Source: a virus. Taken from it: 52,679 bases of DNA. The notes beneath the pieces were generated by a model. It did not search any database. It was given only the letters and a program-made list of their open reading frames with translations, and was not told the origin of the DNA. The position numbers and the translations under genes were made by a program. This document shows positions 1 through 8,025 of this stretch, piece after piece. Location of the stretch: positions 1 to 52,679 of IMG/VR virus record IMGVR_UViG_3300050821_001730; one strand, written 5' to 3'. How positions within the stretch are numbered: position 1 is the stretch's first letter; each line of letters opens with the position of its first letter.

Positions 1-100
1 TCCCAACGAAGTATGGCTACGTGCTACCTACCTATCACCCCGCCAGTGTCCTGCGCCAATGGACATCTAAGCCATTTGTCGTGCAGGATTTGCGCAGAGC
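1..100. repeat. Terminal direct overlap of a circular genome
   Basis: Bases 1-100 match 52580-52679 except at position 81 (G here, C at 52660). The reading frame of the UDG-polymerase gene is preserved exactly through the join, so the overlap is best read as assembly circularity rather than a biological terminal repeat. The mismatch changes a valine codon to a leucine codon (residue 170 of the joined protein). Confidence 0.9.
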
Positions 101-1217
101 GGCCTCTTGTTTGCAACGGGTTCCTGATCGACCCGGATGGAAGTTTCAAGTACGGCCTACAATGTCCCAAGTGCGGGACACTCTTGAAGGTCTGTATAGT
201 GAGGCTGAAAGAGGACCGCTGAGGCTGGCAGTTGACATTGAAACGAGAGCGGGGCACATAGCGTGCCTTGGTATTGCGTGGAGCAACCATGAAGCAATCT
301 GCATCCCCTTCCTCTGCGTTGAGCGAGCGGAGGGTTACTGGACACAAGGAGAAGAAGCTGAGTGCGTGTGGCTTATCTATAGGCTACTCACACACTATAA
401 CGTCCTCTCCATTGGACAAAACTTTATTTACGACTCGCAGTATATTCTTCGCCATTGGCACTTTGTGCCTCGAAATGTCCGTGACACGATGGTGGCCCAG
501 CACGTCTGCTTCCCCGGAATGCCCAAGTCCTTAGACCACATCGCCTCAATGTATTGCGACTACTACGTCTACTGGAAGGATGACGGGAAGGAATGGGACA
601 AAGGAGCAGACCAAGATGAAGATAAGTATTGGGCGTACAACTGTGAGGATTGCATTCGAACCTACGAGGCGGATACAGTTCTCCAGACCGTCGTGGACAA
701 GATGGGACTGCGGGGACCCCATGATTTCCAACAAGGGCTGTTCGGTCCTGTGCTCCGTACCATGGCTCGTGGTGTACGCGTCGATAACGTTCGCCGACAG
801 GCCATGCTCAAGGAGCTAAAGGATCATGCGGCGACCCTTCTCAAGGAAGTCGAGTATATGGTTGGGTATAAACTTAACCCCAAGAGCCCAAAGCAAATGC
901 AAGAGTTCTTTTATGATCAAATGGGTCTTGCACCCATACGCAAAAGGGGGTCGAAGAGTGTGTCGTGTGACGATGAGGCCCTTACGAAACTTGCCGAGCG
1001 GGAGATTATCGTTCGCCCTATTGTGGCGCGTATCGCAGAGTACCGCTCATGTGAAACCCTCTCGTCGAATGCGCTCAAGGCCACGGCAGTGGGGTATGAC
1101 GGACGCATACATTGCTCGTACAACATTACGGGAACTATCACTTTTCGCTTCAGTTCCTCCACCGACGCGTTCGGTAGTGGGATGAACCTTCAAAACATCA
1201 CCTCGGGAGGTGACTAA
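1..1217 (+). CDS. UDG-PolA fusion, C-terminal part: 3'-5' exonuclease and polymerase thumb
   Basis: This is the in-frame continuation, across the circular join, of the gene starting at 52153; the joined product is about 547 aa. Residues 144-175 finish the uracil-DNA glycosylase domain (YHPASVLR motif). A DnaQ-like 3'-5' exonuclease follows (Exo I motif VDIET, D221 and E223; YDSQYILRHW; a DTMVAQH segment), then the family A thumb, ending at the RFSSS...NLQNI signature that lies just upstream of motif A. Translation stops at TAA 1215-1217. Palm and fingers are absent here and are encoded separately from 1482. The last codons (TSGGD) double as the ribosome-binding site of the next gene. It should proofread and bind primer-template but needs the 1482-2198 product for catalysis. 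Confidence 0.88.
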   Translation, partial: PTKYGYVLPTYHPASVLRQWTSKPFVVQDLRRAASCLQRVPDRPGWKFQVRPTMSQVRDTLEGLYSEAERGPLRLAVDIETRAGHIACLGIAWSNHEAICIPFLCVERAEGYWTQGEEAECVWLIYRLLTHYNVLSIGQNFIYDSQYILRHWHFVPRNVRDTMVAQHVCFPGMPKSLDHIASMYCDYYVYWKDDGKEWDKGADQDEDKYWAYNCEDCIRTYEADTVLQTVVDKMGLRGPHDFQQGLFGPVLRTMARGVRVDNVRRQAMLKELKDHAATLLKEVEYMVGYKLNPKSPKQMQEFFYDQMGLAPIRKRGSKSVSCDDEALTKLAEREIIVRPIVARIAEYRSCETLSSNALKATAVGYDGRIHCSYNITGTITFRFSSSTDAFGSGMNLQNITSGGD

Positions 1218-1648
1218 TGGCCTATAAGAAGCGAGCCCTTGCGCCCAAGAGGGCAGTCAAGAAGCCCTCCATCCTAGGGGTGGGCTACCGCATTGAAGCA
1301 TTGAGGCACAAGCGGCACTGGAGCCTGTCGGAACTGGCGGAGAAGGTTCAAGTGGACATGTCCATAGTGAGCCGATGGGAGAGATGCGAAGGCTTCCCTA
1401 ATATCTGGCACCTAGCGGAGCTATGCAAAGCATTCAAGGTGTCGGCTGACTATCTACTACTAGGCTTTGGGGAGACCTACGATGCCAATGCCCAACATAA
1501 GAACGATGTTCATCCCGGACGAGGGGATGGAGATGGGCGATCTGGACTTGGACTCAGCGGACCTGAGGATAGTGACATGGGAGAGCGACTGCAAAGGGAT
1601 GAAGGATTTATTCCGGGAGGGGCAAAAGCCCTACCTCGTAGTAGCTAG
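1217..1648 (+). CDS. XRE-family HTH protein inserted in the polymerase locus
   Basis: 143 aa. Residues about 20-80 form a Cro/C1-type helix-turn-helix (EALRHKRHWSLSELAEKV, then VSRWERCEGFP, then LCKAFKVSADYLLLG). The ATG overlaps the polymerase stop (TAATG) and has a strong GGGAGG ribosome-binding site. The HTH fold ends near 1478; the remaining roughly 57 codons run out of frame across the start of the polymerase palm gene and have low-complexity composition, as if the gene was inserted without its own stop codon. It may be an autonomous DNA-binding regulator; a role in polymerase assembly is only a guess. Confidence 0.8.
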   Translation: MAYKKRALAPKRAVKKPSILGVGYRIEALRHKRHWSLSELAEKVQVDMSIVSRWERCEGFPNIWHLAELCKAFKVSADYLLLGFGETYDANAQHKNDVHPGRGDGDGRSGLGLSGPEDSDMGERLQRDEGFIPGGAKALPRSS

Positions 1649-2198
1649 GGAGTACTATCATGACCAGACCATCTCCAAGAGCCATCCTGCGTATCACACG
1701 TTCAAGAAGCTATGTCACGGCACAAACTATTTGGGCAAGGCTCCCGAGATTGCGGGGCAGTGCGGCTTATTGGTGCGCGAAGTCGAGCGGATTCAAGCGT
1801 GGTATTTTGGTATGTTCCCGGAAATCAAAAACTGGCAAGAATCCTTTATCAAGAAATGCATTCGTACGTCAACAGTATCAAATGCATTTGGCTACAAGAA
1901 AAAGTTCTTCGAAAGGATCGAGGGCAATATCCTTAACAAGATGATTGCTTGGGTTCCCCAGTCAACCGTAGGCATCCTTATCAATCACGCTTATGTCAAT
2001 ATCGATTGCAACCTACCTCTGGTGGAGGTGCTACTGCAAGTCCATGACTCTCTTACTATGCAGTGGCCTCTGGACGGAAGACTCGGGCACATCGCAGACG
2101 TTCGAGCCCAGTCAAGCATCGCCGTCCCCTATCCTGAACCTCTCTGGATACCAGTCGGACTGAAGACTTCGGTCCAGTCGTGGGGAGAGTGCGCATGA
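1482..2198 (+). CDS. DNA polymerase A palm/fingers domain, separate polypeptide
   Basis: 238 aa, the catalytic half of a family A DNA polymerase. Motif A is DLDLDSADLRIV. The fingers O-helix region is FKKLCHGTNYLGKAPEIA. Motif C is LLQVHDSLTM (the usual VHDE reads VHDS). Start ATG 1482 is chosen because GGGGAG lies 7 bases upstream; TTG 1467 is possible. It is in the same frame as the upstream exonuclease/thumb ORF but separated from it by stop codons, so the enzyme must assemble from two chains. The next gene overlaps by ATGA, suggesting translational coupling within a replication operon. Confidence 0.88.
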   Translation: MPMPNIRTMFIPDEGMEMGDLDLDSADLRIVTWESDCKGMKDLFREGQKPYLVVAREYYHDQTISKSHPAYHTFKKLCHGTNYLGKAPEIAGQCGLLVREVERIQAWYFGMFPEIKNWQESFIKKCIRTSTVSNAFGYKKKFFERIEGNILNKMIAWVPQSTVGILINHAYVNIDCNLPLVEVLLQVHDSLTMQWPLDGRLGHIADVRAQSSIAVPYPEPLWIPVGLKTSVQSWGECA

Positions 2199-3406
2199 GG
2201 AAGCTTGGCGACTGGCTGGAAGCGTTCATCGAGTATGGACATTCGGGGGAGGCCCCTGACAACATCCTCCTGTGGAGCGGCGTGTCCGCTATCGCGGGAG
2301 CACTAGGAAGGAAGTGCTGGATTGACCAACTCACATTCAAGTGGTTCCCCAACATGTATGTGGTCATCGTTGCACCACCGGGGGTTGTTGCCAAGACCAC
2401 GGCAGCCGAGGTCTCGATGCGCCTCCTCAGGAAGGTCGATGGGGTGTTCTTCGGCCCCAACTTCACTACATGGCAAGCCTTGGTCGAAGCTTTCGAGGAA
2501 GCTAAACAAGTGGTGGAGTATGCCCCCGGAGAAGCGGTCGAGACGAGTTCCCTTACCATCGTTTCGGGGGAGTTCGGCAACCTCATATCGACTGAAGACA
2601 GGCAAATGATGGACCTCCTCAACACCCTATGGGATTGTGGAGCGGTGGATAAGGCAACGAAGAAAGATGGGGTGGAGAGGGTAGACCACCCCTTCCTTAA
2701 CATGATTGCATGCACTACCCCTTCGTGGATCAGTGGCAACTTCCCTGCCTACATGATCGACGGCGGGCTGGTGAGTAGGATTATCTGGGTGTATGCCGAC
2801 GCGAAGCGTGAGTGCATAGCCTACCCTAGCAACATCTCTGAGGAGAGACAGAATGAAATCAAAACGATGCGCCGCTACTTGGTCGATGACCTCGGGGCAA
2901 TTGCCCGACTTGAAGGTCAGTTTAGACTTACTCCTGATGCTATTAGGTGGGGTACGGATTGGTATAGAGAACACTGCCGAGCGCACGAGAAAGGGCGTGA
3001 CGACAGTAGACTTGGCGGGTTCCATGCTCGCAAGCAGGGACACATTCACAAGCTCGCGATGGTCCTATCTGCATCGAGGGGTGGTTCCCTCACCATCACT
3101 AGAGAGGACCTTCAGCGCGCAGAGAAAGAGGTATCTTCTCTTGAGTCCACACTTCTGCAAATCTTTGATCGGATCGGCAGAAGCGAAACCTCAAATGTCG
3201 CTGAACGATTGGCTGACTACATCCTCCGTTCGGGAGACAAAGGGGTCAGTCAGGAGAAGGCATACTTCTACATCAGAGGCAGCATCCAAGGACCAAGGGA
3301 GTTCGACGAGATGCTGAAGGGGCTGAAGAAGAGTGGGGTGCTTCAGGTCAAGGTCATAGGGGGCAAGGCCATGCTCACAGGGCTGCAACCCGAAACAGGC
3401 GGTTAA
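2195..3406 (+). CDS. P-loop ATPase, DUF3987-like replicative helicase/primase candidate
   Basis: 403 aa. The segment VIVAPPGVVAKTTAAE (residues about 57-72) is a Walker A variant in which alanine replaces the glycine before the catalytic lysine. SLTIVSGEFGNLI about 50 residues later resembles the Walker B-side strand of phage DUF3987 proteins, and a helical C-terminal region with a winged-helix-like end (residues about 330-400) follows. Coupled by ATGA to the polymerase gene, it fits a replicative helicase or helicase-primase role, but no primase motifs are evident. It is the last gene of the plus-strand unit; its 3' end overlaps the convergent endolysin gene by 32 bp. Confidence 0.65.
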   Translation: MRKLGDWLEAFIEYGHSGEAPDNILLWSGVSAIAGALGRKCWIDQLTFKWFPNMYVVIVAPPGVVAKTTAAEVSMRLLRKVDGVFFGPNFTTWQALVEAFEEAKQVVEYAPGEAVETSSLTIVSGEFGNLISTEDRQMMDLLNTLWDCGAVDKATKKDGVERVDHPFLNMIACTTPSWISGNFPAYMIDGGLVSRIIWVYADAKRECIAYPSNISEERQNEIKTMRRYLVDDLGAIARLEGQFRLTPDAIRWGTDWYREHCRAHEKGRDDSRLGGFHARKQGHIHKLAMVLSASRGGSLTITREDLQRAEKEVSSLESTLLQIFDRIGRSETSNVAERLADYILRSGDKGVSQEKAYFYIRGSIQGPREFDEMLKGLKKSGVLQVKVIGGKAMLTGLQPETGG

Positions 3407-3851
3407 GCCACCCCTTAGCGAAGCTGGACCAATCCGAGAGGCCCATAAGATGTTGAGCGTAAAGCGTAAGATACTCATGTTGACTTGTAGCCGGGAGGCC
3501 CGCCACGGCCTTCTCGGTCAAGGGTCCAAATATGCCATCCGAAGTTACTCCAGCCAGTTGCTGGAGAATCTTCGTGGCCGTTTCCCCACCACTCATGACG
3601 CAAGCGGTCATGAACCACAAGTCCAAATGCACTGGCAACTTCCCGCAGTTAAAGGGGACCCAGTAGTCGTCGTAATAGATTTGCGCGGCCTGATCTTCCG
3701 TGAGGTTAGCGATGTCAAGACTTGGATAGCTCGCCTGACTGATCCCAAAGTTGGTGAGACCTCCTGGATCGTTAGGATCGTTGACGAGACCGCCCTCGTC
3801 CTCAAGGACAACTTGTACACAGTAAGAGAAGTTAGGATCATTAATGGTCAT
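3375..3851 (-). CDS. Endolysin, GH108 family N-acetylmuramidase
   Basis: 158 aa. The N-terminal motif EGGLVNDPNDPGGLTNFGIS is the GH108 signature; the first Glu is the catalytic acid. The middle region (EDQAAQIYYDDYWVPFNCG) matches the rest of the fold, and a C-terminal half resembling a peptidoglycan-binding domain 3 (TSDGIFGPLTEKAV) follows. There is no signal peptide, so release depends on the holin. It is the last gene of the late operon and overlaps the convergent ATPase gene tail to tail. Confidence 0.88.
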   Translation of the reverse strand: MTINDPNFSYCVQVVLEDEGGLVNDPNDPGGLTNFGISQASYPSLDIANLTEDQAAQIYYDDYWVPFNCGKLPVHLDLWFMTACVMSGGETATKILQQLAGVTSDGIFGPLTEKAVAGLPATSQHEYLTLYAQHLMGLSDWSSFAKGWLNRLFRVAAL

Positions 3852-3860
3852 GTTGAGGTC

Positions 3861-4049
3861 CTACCTATGGAAAAAGGTGCGCCAAAGCTCAATGCCCGCA
3901 ACAGCGGTGGCAGTGACCCACCCTAGTATCTTGGCCGCAACAAGGGCACCCTTCCCGACTGCGACCATCTCCATCATCTCATCCATCTGCTTCTCCAGCT
4001 TCTCCAGCTTCTCTTCAAGACAGTCGAACCTCTTGTTATGATCGTCCAT
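3861..4049 (-). CDS. Small coiled-coil/transmembrane protein, XhlA-like
   Basis: 62 aa from ATG 4049 (a TTG at 4073 would add 8 residues). A charged heptad helix (CLEEKLEKLEKQMDEMMEM) precedes one hydrophobic segment (AAKILGWVTATAVAGIELW), the layout of hemolysin XhlA-type phage accessory proteins. It lies directly before the endolysin gene and overlaps the protease-lipoprotein gene by 14 bp. It could be a second holin or an inner-membrane lysis accessory; topology alone cannot decide. Confidence 0.6.
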   Translation of the reverse strand: MDDHNKRFDCLEEKLEKLEKQMDEMMEMVAVGKGALVAAKILGWVTATAVAGIELWRTFFHR

Positions 4050-4641
4050 GGTAGTGGATTCCGTTCTTGTCAAGGAAGGCCGTTATGACGGGCGAGGGTG
4101 CCACTACACAGAGGTGGGGGAAGACATACTTAGCGTGGTCGTATGCGGCGATAGCATCGACGAATCCGACATCTTGACCGGATGCGTTAAAGACTCCCCC
4201 TCCGGAGTTGCCGGGAGCGCAATCGGCAGAGATGGAATTGTTGTCCTGCCACCTTCCTTCGGTGAGGAAGTCGTGGAACATGAGAGGGAAGCCAACCGTG
4301 AACACAGGATCGTATGTAGCCGGAGTCGGGCCGAACGTAACAGGCGGTGCCTCAACCGGTACTGTTGCACAGATCGCTGCGACATCCTGAGCATCGTCAT
4401 AAGCCCTCCTGATCATTCCGTATTGGTGGCCCGACTGCACGGTCCCGAGGACTACGTCCCGGTCGGCTACGTGAGCCGCCGTCACGGCGCAGTACTCATT
4501 CACCATCACCCCCGTTCCGTGGGACCCCGACAGATCATCCACCTCGATGGTTGAGGCTCGGGCCTGCATGAAGGAGACGTTCTGCTGGGGGACTACTGCG
4601 CACCCCACCAAGAGGAATGCGATTGCAAGGTAGGGGCGCAT
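4036..4641 (-). CDS. Trypsin-like serine protease lipoprotein in the lysis cluster
   Basis: 201 aa from ATG 4641, a start chosen because it begins a type II signal peptide (MRPYLAIAFLLVGCAVV; lipobox LVGC, lipidated Cys14). The mature part is a compact chymotrypsin-fold domain with a full triad: His in VTAAHVAD, Asp in DDAQDVAAI, Ser in APGNSGGG. Such an enzyme would be anchored in the periplasmic leaflet or outer membrane. It sits between the small membrane protein and a C1q-like virion gene, so a role in lysis (cleaving envelope proteins) or superinfection control is possible. A signal-bearing active protease is unusual for a phage late operon. Confidence 0.82.
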   Translation of the reverse strand: MRPYLAIAFLLVGCAVVPQQNVSFMQARASTIEVDDLSGSHGTGVMVNEYCAVTAAHVADRDVVLGTVQSGHQYGMIRRAYDDAQDVAAICATVPVEAPPVTFGPTPATYDPVFTVGFPLMFHDFLTEGRWQDNNSISADCAPGNSGGGVFNASGQDVGFVDAIAAYDHAKYVFPHLCVVAPSPVITAFLDKNGIHYHGRS

Positions 4642-4651
4642 GATGGGAGCA

Positions 4652-5140
4652 TTAAGGTTGGATGTATTCGATCTGAAGGGAAGTACAGAGGGCACTGGCT
4701 AGGATTTGGGTAGTGCCTGCTGGGGTGATGGCTCCTTGTACACTAACATTGGTGGTCCCCCCTGTAGCAGCTATCAAGGTCTGGCAGGTTAGTATGTTGA
4801 CATACTGCACCCCCGCCGACATGTTGATGGCCAAGAAGCTTTCAGTTACAAGGGTAACGCCTACCGCAGTGTAGATGCCTAAGGTGTACTCTCCCGGGGT
4901 AGTGGCCGCTGTAGGGATGGCGTTAAAGAAGGCAGACGTAGACACCCTGTATAGGCCCGTCCAAGGGAAAGTGTAAAGGGCACTTCCAGTGTTGAAGCCA
5001 CTGAAGTTGTCGTAACTAACCGTGTTGAAGGCGATGGTGGTGGAAGTATTGGCCGCTATGCTCTGAGTTGTGGAGCGAGAGACCAGACACACGGGCTTGT
5101 TGCCGCTCAACTGAGGCTGGTTGGTGAAGATTAGTCCCAT
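4652..5140 (-). CDS. C1q/TNF-like jelly-roll virion protein
   Basis: 162 aa. Start ATG 5140 overlaps the upstream stop (TAATG). The protein is beta-rich and contains FPWTGLYRVSTSAFF, which resembles the core strand of C1q-like domains (fxvPxxGxYxhs). Such domains trimerise and occur at the ends of phage fibres or as decoration. The neighbour at 5140-5475 is also a short beta-rich virion-type protein, so the pair may form part of a fibre complex. Confidence 0.55.
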   Translation of the reverse strand: MGLIFTNQPQLSGNKPVCLVSRSTTQSIAANTSTTIAFNTVSYDNFSGFNTGSALYTFPWTGLYRVSTSAFFNAIPTAATTPGEYTLGIYTAVGVTLVTESFLAINMSAGVQYVNILTCQTLIAATGGTTNVSVQGAITPAGTTQILASALCTSLQIEYIQP

Positions 5141-5475
5141 TATTGTGACTCCAGTCCGCTCACAGTCATGCACAGGCCAGTGGCACTAGTGGTGGTGGAG
5201 AGGAAGTCCCCGGCGTTCATCACTTGGGTGCCAGTCCAGTGGAGGACTTGGTCGCCGGGGATGATTACGGCAGGGAGGATGACGTTAGCTGCCCCCGCAG
5301 TGTTCCCGGTGGGGACCAAGTAGACGGTGCAAGTGATGGCTGCGCCAGTGCCGTTGGCAATGTCGATGCACTTGATCACGTCTTGCCGGGAGGCGGGAGT
5401 GGTGTATTGGGTAGTGTTCGTGGTGGGAAGGCTCCCTTGGAACATCCTGATGTACTGGACGGTGGAGAAGGTCAT
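5140..5475 (-). CDS. Small beta-rich virion-type protein
   Basis: 111 aa, starting at ATG 5475 (MTFSTVQYIRM) with an AAGGGGA ribosome-binding site; the longer reading frame upstream lies inside the holin gene. Thr/Ala/Gly-rich beta strands with no recognised family. The start overlaps the holin stop codon by four bases, and the gene is followed without a gap by the C1q-like protein. Structural role inferred from composition and position only. Confidence 0.55.
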   Translation of the reverse strand: MTFSTVQYIRMFQGSLPTTNTTQYTTPASRQDVIKCIDIANGTGAAITCTVYLVPTGNTAGAANVILPAVIIPGDQVLHWTGTQVMNAGDFLSTTTSATGLCMTVSGLESQ

Positions 5476-5936
5476 GATTGGTTCCCCTTGAAGACGTTGG
5501 CTATGGCCGAGGCGGCGGAGGTCAAAGGTGCGACGCCGGTGATTGGATGGGGGGTGGTCACCTTTTCGAGGGTGCGCCCTCCCACGTAGCCACCTACTCC
5601 GATCTGGATGAGGGTCCACATTTGTGGGGGCACATCAAGCTGAAGGCCGATCCCGAACATGGCATGGAGATAGGGAGCGACTATGTAATTGTTCGCTATG
5701 ATAGCCATGAACACGTACATCAGGACCGGTCTCCACGAAGAGGTGAGCTTATTGCCCGATTGGGCTTCCGCCGTGATGACGCCCGCCTGAGCAGTCATCT
5801 GCTGGAGGCGACCGTTGAGGTACATGTTCGCCAAGGACTGGTTGGCAGCAGCCTTCTGTTCCGGGTTAGGGAACTCGTTGATGATCGACTGCACCACCCC
5901 CGCCACGGCGGAGACTGGGTCTGAGATGAGAGGCAT
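5472..5936 (-). CDS. Holin, GTA/3-TM type
   Basis: 154 aa. The family hallmark is visible: EAQSGNKLTSSWRPVLM, a hydrophobic segment VFMAIIANNYIVAPYL, then LIQIGVGGYVGGRTLEK, matching the GTA_holin_3TM family. The N-terminal third is amphipathic (VSAVAGVVQSIINEF). It should form inner-membrane lesions that release the GH108 endolysin, although the two genes are separated by about 1.6 kb. Confidence 0.85.
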   Translation of the reverse strand: MPLISDPVSAVAGVVQSIINEFPNPEQKAAANQSLANMYLNGRLQQMTAQAGVITAEAQSGNKLTSSWRPVLMYVFMAIIANNYIVAPYLHAMFGIGLQLDVPPQMWTLIQIGVGGYVGGRTLEKVTTPHPITGVAPLTSAASAIANVFKGNQS

Positions 5937-5938
5937 GG

Positions 5939-6436
5939 CTACACCTGATCGTGGGAGATAACTTCGTTGGGGTTAAATTCTACGCCATCCTCCAGATACC
6001 GTTGCATGATCCAGAGGCTGAAGGGGAGGTCGTGGATGCCCGAATCCTTCCCCGTGTGGTGCTCCTTGCACAGGAGGATGCCTTGCGCCCCCATGTCATC
6101 GACGAAAGCCTCGGGCTTAGCCGGGTCGAAATGCGCCCAGTCGAACATGGGGAAGTCAGCCTTCACCACATCCCACCTGATCTTGGCATCCACGTAAGCC
6201 CGCTCAATACCAAAGTGGTGTGCCTCCAAGGGTTGCCCAACCTCCTGAGCAGTCTTGTTGCAAATCCAGCACCGTCCAGCAGGTCTTTGGACCTTGAACC
6301 CCAGCACACAAGCTACCTTCATGAGCACCTTCTTGCTCCGCGAGAAAAGCGCCGTAGTCACCCTCTTCTCGTGGCCCGGAAGGATTACGTCAACGCTAAT
6401 GGTGTTCTTCTCTTCGTGATCTTTCTCTACTGACAT
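5939..6436 (-). CDS. HNH-like zinc-binding protein
   Basis: 165 aa. A treble-clef type metal site is visible: CWICNKTAQE, then EAHHFGIERAYVD, then LLCKEHHTGKD, the spacing of HNH nuclease-like proteins. The conserved ends (FPMFDWAHFD; LPFSLWIMQRYL) recur in podovirus late operons, as I remember. It may help resolve or trim DNA during packaging, or be catalytically inert; the second histidine of a canonical HNH cannot be assigned with certainty. Confidence 0.62.
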   Translation of the reverse strand: MSVEKDHEEKNTISVDVILPGHEKRVTTALFSRSKKVLMKVACVLGFKVQRPAGRCWICNKTAQEVGQPLEAHHFGIERAYVDAKIRWDVVKADFPMFDWAHFDPAKPEAFVDDMGAQGILLCKEHHTGKDSGIHDLPFSLWIMQRYLEDGVEFNPNEVISHDQV

Positions 6437-6440
6437 GATG

Positions 6441-6716
6441 TTAGTCCGCAATTAGGCCCGAGTAGACCCCGAGCAGGATGGTGTAGGTGGAGGTGCCGTT
6501 GATCTTATCCACGGTGAGGCCACCTGTGATGGTCTCCCCCCCGGAGGCCGAGAAGGAGCCCGTCACAACTAAGTTACCATCGATCTGGGTAGTGTTCTTG
6601 ACCGTGGCAGTAGTGTCGAAGTTGCGCAGCAGTTGCCATAGCAGGTACACCCAAGTCTGGAGCGCCGGGTCGAGGGAAGAGTCTACTGTGGTGGGAGAGG
6701 GAAGGTTAGCTGTCAT
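6441..6716 (-). CDS. Small tail-associated protein
   Basis: 91 aa from ATG 6716, which has GGGAG 8 bases upstream (ATG 6722 is too close to it). A short N-terminal helix (LQTWVYLLWQLLRNF) is followed by repeated beta-hairpin-like GxxTVTGSFSA strands, as at the tips of tail fibres. Overlaps the end of the ATP-grasp gene by 11 bp. Function not recognised. Confidence 0.5.
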   Translation of the reverse strand: MTANLPSPTTVDSSLDPALQTWVYLLWQLLRNFDTTATVKNTTQIDGNLVVTGSFSASGGETITGGLTVDKINGTSTYTILLGVYSGLIAD

Positions 6717-8025
6717 CACCATACTCCCATGACTTGGCATAGCCTAAGGACTGGAGCTTCTTGAGGTGCTTCTTGCATCGGTCCCCTATGTCGGGGCGAT
6801 GGCCGTGCGAATTAGGGATGCGAATCTGGTCCACCACCGAGTAAGCCTTGGCCTTGGCCTTCACGACAGATGGGCCAGTACCAACCACAACAAGAGGCCA
6901 AGAGCCAGCGGTAGCGAACAGATCACGGTCGCTCCAACTGCCATTCTCGTAGACCTCTTCCTGAGTGGCGCACACTTCGCAGAAATGTATGTTCGCAATG
7001 TTCTCATGGTTGATTCCATATATAGGGATGCCTTCGGTTTCGTCAGCCGTCTGGGAATTGTGAGGGAAGTTCGGTCCCACAATGCAAACACCAATGCAGT
7101 GGTCGTAGGACACCTTGAGGCTGTCACGGCCATGGACTAAGTCATACATCCACTGGACAGGGTCGCCCTTGTGGAGATGTTGGTTGAGATAGAAGGCGGG
7201 CCAGCCCATGCGCATGGTGAATTCAAGGGGCCATGGCACTCCCTTGTCGTCGATGATGGCAGACACGTCGATGTTGCCGCAGAACTTCATCGCTTGGAGG
7301 GCATGAGTCAGGGGGCGTAGCAGCTTCTCCCCGAGCTTGCTCTCGTCACAGTACTTGAGGGCTGTGCCCATCTCCCCAGTGTTGGGGCCTGAGTCCCCAG
7401 CGTAGAGGCGCTTGTGCTCGAAGTTCTCCTCCCACACATTGTTGAAGCCATGGGGACCAAACCACCCACCCACCCCGAACTCCACCCCTTCAGCCTTCTT
7501 CTGGAGGATGAAGTCTTGCTTGGCCCCACCATGGAGGCGCTGGTTCCTGCGCAGCATCGAGCACATATCGTCAGGCCCTGAAGCCACATAACTCAAAGCG
7601 CGGTCAGCGTCACCGATAGGTTTACAAGCGTAGCTCCCACCAGTACTATGCACATGATTGAGAGCATCGCTATAAGAACTAAATCGTGTGTACGGCAGCA
7701 CCTCAATCCCATGATTCGAAAGCATCTCCATGCCCACACAACGGTCGAGTTCAAGGGCAGCGCAGTCTTCGTTGGCCCCGAAGATGGGGTATCCGGCTTC
7801 ATAGTAATCCTCCATTTCCCACCCGTACTTGGCCGACGCTGTACACACGATGAGGTCCGCCCACTTCATGTGGTCGCGCCAGTTCTTCACCCTCGTAGTC
7901 AGCCCCCTCCCTACATCTGGATACTTGCCCGGAGACAGGAAGTGCTTCACATCGTGGCCTGCCCACTGACAGCGAAGGCAGAAGTCCACGGCTACTCCAT
8001 AGGTATCAATCACTAGGACTTTCAT
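6706..8025 (-). CDS. PurD-like ATP-grasp protein
   Basis: 439 aa. The fold order is that of phosphoribosylamine-glycine ligase (GAR synthetase): a Rossmann-like N domain (MKVLVIDTYG), an ATP-grasp region (YPIFGANEDCAALELDR; ACKPIGDADRAL; GVPWPLEFTMRMGWP in place of the usual ExNxRFGDPE), and a GARS C-like end (VVVGTGPSVVKAKAKAYSVV, then RPDIG). Changes at the glycine-binding/ATP-Mg segment suggest an altered substrate. Its place among virion and tail genes argues against a purine-synthesis role. It may ligate an amine to a carboxylate on a nucleotide, cell-wall or protein target. Confidence 0.72.
   Translation of the reverse strand: MKVLVIDTYGVAVDFCLRCQWAGHDVKHFLSPGKYPDVGRGLTTRVKNWRDHMKWADLIVCTASAKYGWEMEDYYEAGYPIFGANEDCAALELDRCVGMEMLSNHGIEVLPYTRFSSYSDALNHVHSTGGSYACKPIGDADRALSYVASGPDDMCSMLRRNQRLHGGAKQDFILQKKAEGVEFGVGGWFGPHGFNNVWEENFEHKRLYAGDSGPNTGEMGTALKYCDESKLGEKLLRPLTHALQAMKFCGNIDVSAIIDDKGVPWPLEFTMRMGWPAFYLNQHLHKGDPVQWMYDLVHGRDSLKVSYDHCIGVCIVGPNFPHNSQTADETEGIPIYGINHENIANIHFCEVCATQEEVYENGSWSDRDLFATAGSWPLVVVGTGPSVVKAKAKAYSVVDQIRIPNSHGHRPDIGDRCKKHLKKLQSLGYAKSWEYGDDS

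Noticed and set aside
1204-1481. Group I intron or intein interrupting the polymerase gene
   Set aside because: The two polymerase halves share a frame, which would allow splicing, but the 278-base gap is almost filled by an HTH ORF, the downstream half has its own ribosome-binding site and start codon, and no splice-site helices or intein motifs are visible.
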